Positions 56,573-64,000 of a stretch of 64,000 bases of DNA are shown here, one piece after another. The position numbers were made by a program, and so were the translations under genes. A model generated the notes under the pieces. The model searched no databases, was not told the DNA's origin, and saw only the letters and a program-made list of their open reading frames with translations. Origin of the DNA: Charina bottae (lineage: Eukaryota; Chordata; Lepidosauria; Squamata; Charinaidae); the NCBI GenBank assembly GCA_023362775.1, contig JALMGJ010000006.1, positions 4,177,001 through 4,241,000 on the forward strand, given 5' to 3'. Position 1 is the stretch's first letter; the number at the start of each line of letters is the position of its first letter.

Positions 56573-57330
56573 ATTGTTGTTTATTCGTTCAGTCGCTTCT
56601 GACTCTTCGTGACCTCATGGACCAGCCCACGCCAGAGCTTCCTGTCAGCCGTCGCCACCCCCAGCTCCCCCACGGTCGAGTCCGTCACCTCCAGAATATC
56701 ATCCATCCATCTTGCCCTTGGTCGGCCCCTCTTCCTTTGGCCTTCCACTTTCCCTAGCATCAGCATCTTCTCCAGGGTATCCTGTCTTCTCATTATGTGG
56801 CCAAAGTACTTCAGTTTTGCCTTTAATATCATTCCCTCAAGTGAGCAGTCTGGCTTTATTTCCTGGAGTATGGACTGGTTTGATCTTCTTGCAGTCCAAG
56901 GCACTCACAGAATTTTACTCCAACACCACAGTTCAAAAGCATCTATCTTCCTTCGCTCAGCCTTCCTTATGGTCCAGCTCTCGCAGCCATAGGTTACTAC
57001 GGGGAGTACCATTGCTTTGACTATGCGGATCTTTGTTGTCAGTGTGATGTCTCTGCTCTTAACTATTTTATCGAGATTTGTCATTGCTCTCCTCCCAAGA
57101 AGTAGACGTCTTCTGATTTCCTGGCTGCAGTCAGCGTCTGCAGTAATCTTTGCGCCTAGAAATACAAAGTCTGTCACTGCCTCCACGTTTTCTCCCTCTA
57201 TTTGCCAGTTATCAATCAAGCTGGTTGCCATAATCTTGGTTTTTTTGAGGTTTAACTGCAACCCAGCTTTTGCACTTTCTTCTTTCACCTTCGTCATGCA
57301 TGGATTCAATCTGATGATTTTGCCACCGCC
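56573..57330 (-). mobile_element. BovB LINE 3' end, copy 2 (longer)
   Basis: Encodes AGLQLNLKKTKIMATSLIDN, AVTDFVFLGAKITADADCSQ, MVLPVVTYGCESWTIRKAER and, after an in-frame TGA near 56905 (AGA in copy 1), the same end as copy 1. 5'-truncated within the reverse-transcriptase thumb/palm region. Confidence 0.94.
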
Positions 57331-57998
57331 TGAAGAGAGTGAGGGAATCTCACCAGGCTTGGACTCCCAACAGTAAAAAACAGTAAAAGTGAGGAAAGGC
57401 CCAGGAAAATAGAGGGGGTTCAGGGCTAATCCATCACAGTTGGGGCTCTTTCTGTTTTTTAATGTAGGACTCATGCTAATTAATGCTCTGCTAAGATCAG
57501 AGCTCAGTAGAAACAGCAGGAAAGACAACAAACAAGGGGGTGGGTGGGAAATTACATAGGAGAGTGTTCTGGGAGCCAAGTTCTTAACTGCAAATGAAAT
57601 AATACCAGTTTTCTTTTCTTTTTGTTTCTGGTCAGGAACATAAAGGAGAATTCAAGCAGACCTCATTGAAACGAGGCTTAAGCTTGTCAGGCCTATGGCC
57701 TCCAACTGGCTTAGCATATTTCAAGGATTGTTTCCTTCCTCCTACGCTGGCCTCCGAGGTCCGCAACGGAGCTCGCTTTGGATCCTTCCATTATCAGATG
57801 GAGACCTGGATATGTCTTTTTTTCTGACTTAGGAACTTTCATCCCAAGAATGCTTGCCTAGCGCTAATATCATTTTAGTATCAGTAACAGCAGATTGGAA
57901 CCTGTCCAACCCCTTCGTCGCTATGCCATAATAGCTAAATAATTGCTTAGCCATGTTGGATAAACCACCATTGTTTGGGCTAGCACAGTGTGCTAAGC

Positions 57999-58090
57999 CA
58001 GTGTTTCTCAACCTCGGCTACTTTAAGATGCGTGGACTTCAGCTCCCAGAATTCCACACATCTTAAAGTAGCCGAGATTGAGAAACACTG
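57999..58090. mobile_element. hAT MITE, internally shortened
   Basis: Termini CAGTGTTTCTCAACC / GATTGAGAAACACTG; flanking 8-mers tgctaagc / tgctaagt. Confidence 0.88.
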
Positions 58091-58249
58091 TGCTAAGTGC
58101 TGTGAAGCTGATTTACCGATCACAACAGCTGGGTTTACAAAGCCCCCTAAACCAGTATCAAGCAAACACATTATGGGTTATACAAACCAGGCCTTTGTCG
58201 TCTCATTAACGGCTGTGCCAATTTTGTAACATTAGTGCAGTTTTGTTTG

Positions 58250-58370
58250 TTTGTTTTGTTTTTAATTTTTATCCCACCTTTATTATTTTTATAAATAACT
58301 CAAGGCGGCGAATATACCTAGTACTCCTTCCTCCTATTTTCCCCACAACAACAACCCTGTGAGGTGAGTT
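58250..58370 (-). mobile_element. SINE/LINE tail preceding the 102-bp array
   Basis: TTTTTATCCCACCTTTATTATTTTTATAAATAACTCAAGGCGGCG...CAACCCTGTGAGGTGAG; a similar copy lies at 60685-60790. Confidence 0.5.
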
Positions 58371-58740
58371 GGGCTGAGAGACAGGGACTGGCCCAAGGTC
58401 ACCCAGCCGGCTTTCATGCCCAAGGCGGGACTAGAACTCTCAGTCTCCTGGTTTGCCATTGGCTCCTTCCTAGGGCTGAGAGACAGGGACTGGCCCAAGG
58501 TCACCCAGCCGGCTTTCGTGCCTAAGGCGGGACTAGAACTCTCAGTCTCCTGGTTTGCCATTGGCTCCTTCCTAGGGCTGAGAGACAGGGACTGGCCCAA
58601 GGTCACCCAGCCGGCTTTCGTGCCTAAGGCGGGACTAGAACTCTCAGTCTCCTGGTTTGCCATTGGCTCCTTCCTAGGGCTGAGAGAGAGGAACTGGCCC
58701 CAGGCCACCCAGCCAGCTTTTCCTACTAGGAGATGGAGAT
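58371..58740 (-). repeat. 102-bp tandem array derived from a SINE
   Basis: GGGCTGAGAGACAGGGACTGGCCC recurs at 58371, 58473, 58575 and 58677: an exact 102-bp period, about 3.6 copies, almost identical in the middle. Each unit is the reverse complement of a Sauria-type SINE segment (GACTAGAACTCTCAGTCTCCTGG...). Because 102 is divisible by three, repeated open frames appear; they are artefacts. Confidence 0.92.
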
Positions 58741-59542
58741 GAGCGCTTACAAAGTTGGCAGAATAAAACATCTCCGTGTTCAGGATGAAAATAAGGAGGA
58801 AGAAGTTTGGGAGTTTTGCCTCAAGGGGGATGTGATGGAGCATCGAATTGGGGAGCTGCATTCCTTGTGCTTAGTCCACTAAGCTACATGGCACCCTTTC
58901 TGTCTTGCTCATCTGTTTGGGAATAACCCTCTTCTTCACTGTGAACTCCATGGAGAAAAATGAAATCGATCGCAAGCAGCCGGCTCTTGCTTGCATGTGC
59001 CACTAGGTGGCAGCATTGCATTGCCAAACTGCCACCATCCTACCATTGTAGGTACTGTCAAGAGAGGAAAACCGCTTTGTTAAAACAGAGGATGAAAAGT
59101 AATAGAGCTGCACCACTGCAGCATAAATGCGGTCCGGTATAATCTGAAATCCAGCCCCGGCGCCACCTCAGCTGAACGTGTGCTGCCACGTCGGTCCCAG
59201 CTAAGATCGGAGCGATACGTTGCCAAACATTTCCATCAGAGCTGACTTGGATCCAGAACATCCCTGCCCGTCTCTCATGTGAAGGCTGCTTAGGAAAAGC
59301 TTCCTTGCACCCTGTCGGATGAGCTGCGACGGAAAGAGCAATGTTCCAGGGAATCGTCAAGCACCCTGGCAGCTATGCATGTCGGCCCGTGCGCATAGAC
59401 ACGCGCGCCAGGCTGTTTTCCCTGCAGCAGGGCCACTGGTTCAGCGCCAGCTGGAGAGGCTCCCCAACCACTGAGCCCCTGCGTTGTCTGAAACCCAACA
59501 GGATTGCCCACCAGGCTGTGTGGTCTTTCGCTTGGCCTAGAG

Positions 59543-59671
59543 CAGTTTTTCTCAACCTTGGCAACTTTCAGGTGTGTGGACTTCAACTCCCAGAATTCCC
59601 CAGCCAGTATTGCTGGGATTCTGGGAGTTGAAGTCCACCCATCTGAAAGTTGCCAAGGTTGAGAAACACTG
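59543..59671. mobile_element. hAT MITE, CAGTGTTTCTCAACC family
   Basis: Full palindrome (left terminus CAGTTTTTCTC); flanking 8-mers gcctagag / gcctagtt. Confidence 0.87.
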
Positions 59672-60372
59672 GCCTAGTTTGTGGACAAGTCCAAGCTTCC
59701 AAACCACCTCAGAAAAGTCTCGTGACTGTTTTGACATTGCAGAAATCTGAGTGGCACCTGACCAGGAGAGCCCACCGCCCCACCGAGGACACCCCACTCA
59801 GGCTTTCTTAGTGCAGATACAGAGGAGGCCCCTATGCGGCCGATTTAAGGAAGGCGCTGGCTGCCTAGGGCAAAAAAAGAGGGGGGGTGGCTGTAAGCAG
59901 GAGGCCCTTTCAGTGGAAATCCCTCTTTCTGGAGACACTGCTAAGTCTGGCTCGGCAAGGAAGCTACGGTGGGGAATCTGCCCCCTGGAAGCAGAAAAAT
60001 ATACCAAAAATAATTCTTTATTTGCCCCTGGCTGGAATTTGGGGGTGGGGGTGCAAAAACATGTTTGGACTCCATAAAGCAGGCCAACCAGGGACCAGCC
60101 AGACAAAAAGTTGTGCCAGCAAGATGCCATTTCCCCTTCCTCCCCCATTTAGTTCTCAATTTATACAATGATGTATACCCCACCCACTTCACAAGGACTC
60201 AAGGCAGTCTACATTAAGAATAGTAATAATCAATAAAAGCACCAGGGAACAATCCAAAGTGAACTAACGAGGCAGCCCAACTATCATCAGCGACCAAGCA
60301 CGATTGTGTATTAAATGAATAAAGTTTAAATGAAAAATAATAATAATAATAATAATTAAAAGCCACATTTGG

Positions 60373-60600
60373 GTCGTGCTTTAAATCGGAAAACTTCACA
60401 TACGGTTTAATATTTGATACGTAGGTAGTATGTTTATCATCTTCTTTTTTCTCGTTTGGTTTCATAGTCCTTAATTGTTTATTTTTACTTTTGTTTATAC
60501 TTTGCTTTTGTATTTTTTGGGGTAGTCAGCTGTGATTTTTTAAAAAAAATATGTTCAAGGCTTTTCCCCCCCAATCTTGTATTAAAAAAAAAAGTTTTAA
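60373..60600 (+). mobile_element. Short L1-like/poly(A) retroinsertion, 15-bp TSD
   Basis: AAAAGCCACATTTGG flanks a T-rich 228-bp insert that ends TTGTATTAAAAAAAAAAGTTTTAA (copies at 60358-60372 and 60601-60615). Probably a severely 5'-truncated L1-type 3' UTR. Confidence 0.65.
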
Positions 60601-60684
60601 AAAAGCCACATTTGGAGGGTTACAGAACATCTCAAAAGACAGGGCGGTAGGGAGTGGACATGCCACCTTAAGGACGTGGCCAGC

Positions 60685-60790
60685 TTATTTATTTATTTAG
60701 ATTTTTTCTATCCCGCCTTTATTATTTTTATAAATAACTCAAGGCAGGGAACGTACCTAATACGCCTTCCTCCTCCTATGGCCCTTCCAG
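60685..60790 (-). mobile_element. SINE/LINE tail fragment
   Basis: TTATTTATTTAGATTTTTTCTATCCCGCCTTTATTATTTTTATAAATAACTCAAGGC, same family as 58250. Confidence 0.5.
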
Positions 60791-60799
60791 ATGCACTGG

Positions 60800-61870
60800 A
60801 GATACCGACCTGACGCTGTCCCGCTGCTTCAAGGATGCCAACCTATTTGGAGCCCTGATAGGGGTGCCAGTTGCCGTCGACACATGTTTAGGCCCTCTGT
60901 GCCTGCCAAAAACCTGGCCTAATTTAGTTAACATTTCAAGGGGAAAAAAATCATTTCAAAAGGAAATGATTGAATTTGAGAATGATATTCCAAAGAGAAT
61001 TGGTAATGCTGCATTGCGGCTTTGTAATTTCCCAGCGTCGATGTTAGTTATGAATAGGCGAAGTCAATAACAAGATCGTTCCCCATATGAGGATCCAAAT
61101 AATTGAAGCTCATGAGTGGACTTTGTTTGAGTCAGATTTCTTCACCCATCTAATTTGGCGGGGGGGGGGGGGGAAGAAAGGAGAGATAGGGACAAAGGAT
61201 TACGTGCTTCCCCTTCTCTCCGGGTGGGACATGGGGGGGGGGGGGGCGGCAATGGAGCACAAAAGCTTTTCTGCTCAGTCCAGACACATTTTGATTCCTG
61301 ACCCCCAAAATATCCTTATGAATATTTCATTTCTTCAGCTGTCCATTCCTGAAATAACTAATGTCAAGATTAAAGAGACAATCAGCCGGAGAGAAGAGGC
61401 CGGCGCATCTCGTATCTGTTTGCAAAATCAGTGCAATCCTCAGTGCTTGCTTTCATTAACCCCGGAGCCAATCCGTGGCCCGTGCCAAATGACTACTGAA
61501 TTGGGGGTCTGGATAAATGGTCTAAGCCAAGCTTTTACCCCAAGGCAGGATTTGCTGCATTAAGCAACCTGCACCCCGCTTGCTAGCAAAAGAGACACCC
61601 CCTCAACCTGCATCTGAGCAAACAGCGCCCTTGTGCAGGCAAGCCGCTGCTTCCCATTCCACAATCTAGGTGGCTCAAGCAAGTGAGCCAAGCCGCCAGC
61701 TAAGGGAGGCGGGTTGCGCAGCTCTCCCGGGCCACGGGGACGGAGGGTCAGAGCAGGAGCAGAGTTGGGGATCAGGACGCAGCAGAATGCAAAGCTGGTA
61801 GAGCCCGTTTTATCAGCAGCTCCTGCACGAATTTGTGGCACCAGCTCCGAACAGAAACTCAGTTCCTCCC
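60800..61870. other. EXOC4 intron next to penultimate exon, no recognised feature
   Basis: Two G homopolymer runs (61160-61172, 61231-61245). The frame reading on from the exon past 61873 is intronic. Confidence 0.4.
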
Positions 61871-61872
61871 AC

Positions 61873-62032
61873 CTTGCAAAGTCCAGGTCAGCCTCCCGTG
61901 ACATCGTGATGTTGGTCAGGTTCTGCTGAAGGATGAAGATGTTTCGGCACATCTTCTTAATCCCGGATTCACTGATGCGCTTGAAGTACTGAGCGCCGTT
62001 GATGAGGATGCAGGAAATCAAGTGACCCAAAC
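61873..62032 (-). CDS. EXOC4: EXOC4 penultimate coding exon
   Basis: Acceptor gtctcttcaag|GTTTGG and donor GCAAG|gtggga. The exon encodes [52 protein letters not shown], followed by a split Arg codon. Conservation with mammalian EXOC4 is nearly complete. The downstream intron spans 34780-61872. Confidence 0.97.
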
Positions 62033-62223
62033 CTTGAAGAGACAGAGAAATTGTAGCAATGGGTCACATCTAGATAATCGGTCAGGAGAAAGAAGTAAAC
62101 AGTAAATTATGGTATCTGGTTTTTCTTAACTGGCACAGGAAATAGGCACACCGTTAACTTCATCCCTGCTTAATTTCTTTTAGAGCAGATATCAGCAATT
62201 CCTAGTGTATGTTTGCAGTTGAG

Positions 62224-62303
62224 CATTCATTCATTCATTCATTCATTCATTCATCCATCCATCCATCCATCCATCCATCCATCCATCCATCCATCCATCC
62301 ATC
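62224..62303. repeat. (ATTC)n(ATCC)n microsatellite
   Basis: About 7 ATTC units then about 12 ATCC units, in the 792-bp EXOC4 intron. Confidence 0.96.
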
Positions 62304-62824
62304 TCCAAAAGCACATTTCTGATGCCCTACTTACTGTAATTTCTTTTCTGCTCTCCCAAAACGTAAAAATGACAAAGGGAAACAGAGATGTCAGAGTGAA
62401 ATAAAACACAGATTTCTCCGGATCCCCCAACTCTGGTTATTGAAATCCATCTCATACATTACTTCCCTAAAAATGTTCAAGGCTCAAAGCATCCTTTCAG
62501 ATTTCACACTGAAGGGGGGAAATTCCATGCATATACCATGTTTTTGATATGCCACACCTTTCTTTCTATGGATGGAATTTAACCAAGGGGTTTATAAACA
62601 CCACCCCAGAAGTGGTAAAGTCCAGTCAGGGATATACCAACTCCAGGGGAATCAGCCCAGCCGAAAGGCAGCCATTATGAGCTGATTTCGTAACCCAATT
62701 TGACCCAGCCTGCAGTTTCATTTCTGGACCAGAAAGGCCAGGCTCTGTTGAAAAGAAAGCAACGTTGGCAACTTTGCCCACCTCCCTGGGGACCCTCCTC
62801 TCCAGGCTTCTGGAAAGAACCAAC

Positions 62825-63003
62825 CTTCAAATATGTACTGGAACTTGTGCTGCTGCAGGCTGGCATTCATGGCTTCTTCCACGGCGCTGATGTCCTTATT
62901 GAGTCGTACCACCAGGGGGTCATAATCCATGCTTTCTACGTTGGCCACGATGGCATAGTTTCCTTGCTTAGCCAAAGGAATCAGATAGTGGAAGCAATGG
63001 ACC
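62825..63003 (-). CDS. EXOC4: EXOC4 third-last coding exon
   Basis: Acceptor ctgtttcgcag|GGTCCA and donor TTGAAG|gttggt. The exon encodes [59 protein letters not shown], all near-identical to vertebrate EXOC4. The first base completes the Arg codon of the preceding exon (outside the window); the last base starts the Gly codon finished in the next exon. Confidence 0.97.
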
Positions 63004-63429
63004 CTGCGAAACAGAAGGCTGTTGGACGTGCAGCACTCTTGTCCCGTTAAGCCAGCATTAAGCTCTGGGTGCCAGCAAGAGTGACAAGGCAATGGTGGAA
63101 TTCAGCTTTCCTTGCCTTTTAGGCAGCAGGAAGCTGCAGCAACGTGGAAGGTTCCCAAGGCTAAGGGAGGTTTGCGTTGCATCCGAAGGGTACCATATTG
63201 ACTCTTCAAAAGGTAAGAGTATAACTGCTGATTCAAGGAAAACTAAGGTGTGGACCCAAATAGACCCTTAAAGATTATCTCCCTGGGAAAGAAAGCCACA
63301 TCAAGGCCTCTGGAACTGAGATAGAACTTTTCTCACTTAAACCAAGCTACTATAAATGTCCAACTCAATTGCAGTGTAAGAAATGCTTCACCTGGTTATG
63401 TACCAGATCTCTCTCTCTAGTTGTCTATA

Positions 63430-63530
63430 GGATAGATATAATTAGTAGTCTAATTATAGTAGACTACTATTAGTAGACTATTAGTAGTCTAATTATAGTA
63501 GACTGCTATATAGTAGTCTAATTTATTTAA
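63430..63530. repeat. AT-rich cryptic tandem repeat
   Basis: AGTAGTCTAATTATAGTAGAC occurs twice with palindromic partial copies (TAGTAGACTATTAGTAGTC) between. Confidence 0.7.
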
Positions 63531-63693
63531 TTTTTTTCGTATTTATGCCCTCCCACTCCCAGCAAAGCCAATGGTCACCCTTGATGCTTCTTTCATGGAC
63601 TGATTTCTCCTCTCCTCCTTCCTGATTGAAACTCCTGATTCAATCCCTCCCATCTTGGCCCTTGGGGGCTCAAGTCCCAAGTATCTTCAAGAG

Positions 63694-63828
63694 CAGTGTT
63701 TCTCAACCTTGGGAACTTTAAGATGGGTGGACTTCAACTCCCAGAATTCCCCAGCCAGCCATGCTGGCTGGGGAATTCTGGGAGTTGAAGTCCACCCATC
63801 TTAAAGTTCCCAAGGTTGAGAAACACTG
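63694..63828. mobile_element. hAT MITE, CAGTGTTTCTCAACC family
   Basis: Nearly perfect palindrome with flanking 8-mers ttcaagag / ctcaagag; one of the best-preserved copies. Confidence 0.9.
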
Positions 63829-64000
63829 CTCAAGAGTGTCTCTTTCAAGCTGAACCAGCCCATCCTCCATTCATCTTGGGCAGGGATCCTTGGGTTTCCC
63901 CCATATGTGAGTCATGTGGGGATGAGAGAGGAGTGGAAAGTGTTTCTCCATTGTTGTCCCATCTCTCCGGAAAACCAATTCCCTGAAGTTTTGGTGAGCA

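Larger units (their letters stand above)
34542..64000 (-). other. EXOC4: EXOC4 gene, 3' end (last three coding exons)
   Basis: Three minus-strand exons join in phase (179, 160 and 238 bp) into about 191 residues ending [12 protein letters not shown] and a TAG stop. The sequence is recognisable as the C-terminus of exocyst subunit Sec8/EXOC4 (974 residues in human). EXOC4 is part of the eight-subunit exocyst that tethers secretory vesicles to the plasma membrane; this C-terminal part belongs to its helical-bundle rod. The final ITTV fits a class I PDZ ligand, and mammalian Sec8 is known to bind PDZ proteins of the PSD-95 family through its C-terminus. The intron between the last two exons is about 27 kb and full of transposons; the one before is 792 bp. 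Upstream exons lie past 64000. Confidence 0.96.

Noticed and set aside
58371..58740. CRISPR-like regular repeats
   Set aside because: Direct 102-bp tandem copies with no spacers, in a vertebrate SINE.
61560..61872. Coding continuation of the EXOC4 penultimate exon
   Set aside because: A donor site ends the exon at 61873 and the next exon continues the protein in phase.

Overview
The window is vertebrate genomic DNA, almost certainly from a squamate reptile. Two conserved multi-exon genes sit in a background saturated with squamate-type repeats: BovB LINEs, tRNA-derived SINEs with a BovB-like tail, 5S-rRNA-derived SINEs, CR1/L2-like LINEs, Penelope-like elements and several hAT MITE families. 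Most long open reading frames are simple-sequence or transposon artefacts. The real coding sequence is a set of short exons, all on the minus strand, recognised by protein similarity and by AG/GT splice sites with compatible phases.

Region 1-26.2 kb (minus strand): the 5' part of LRGUK (leucine-rich repeats and guanylate kinase domain protein). Eleven exons can be placed (CDS 25882-26178 down to 559-678). They encode about 444 residues: an acidic N-terminus, about nine LRRs, the LRR cap, a linker and the start of the guanylate-kinase domain. The rest of the gene lies beyond base 1. Exon 1 is in a CpG-rich promoter with an RFX X-box-like site and a YY1-like site, and a GC-rich minisatellite starts about 25 bp inside intron 1.

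Region 26.4-34.5 kb: intergenic, with a LINE 3' end, hAT MITEs, a tRNA-type SINE and old repeat fragments.

Region 34.5-64 kb (minus strand): the 3' end of EXOC4 (exocyst Sec8). The last three coding exons are at 62825-63003, 61873-62032 and 34542-34779, with a terminal intron of about 27 kb. The protein ends in the family's PDZ-ligand-like ITTV. The order EXOC4 then LRGUK, same strand, matches the mammalian arrangement (human 7q33). The genes share neighbourhood, not pathway: EXOC4 tethers secretory vesicles, whereas LRGUK acts in sperm-tail and manchette assembly.

The most interesting signals are: (a) Penelope-like retroelement fragments with hammerhead-ribozyme-like cores, four of which are head-to-head foldbacks, one a perfect 132-bp inverted repeat with 14-bp target-site duplications; (b) LRGUK exon 5 squeezed between a hAT MITE 40 bp from its acceptor and a 1.9-kb L1/HAL1-like insertion 15 bp from its donor; (c) tryptophan in place of a P-loop glycine in the LRGUK guanylate-kinase domain; (d) a chimeric MITE carrying sequence copied from about 29 kb away; and (e) a SINE-derived 102-bp tandem array.
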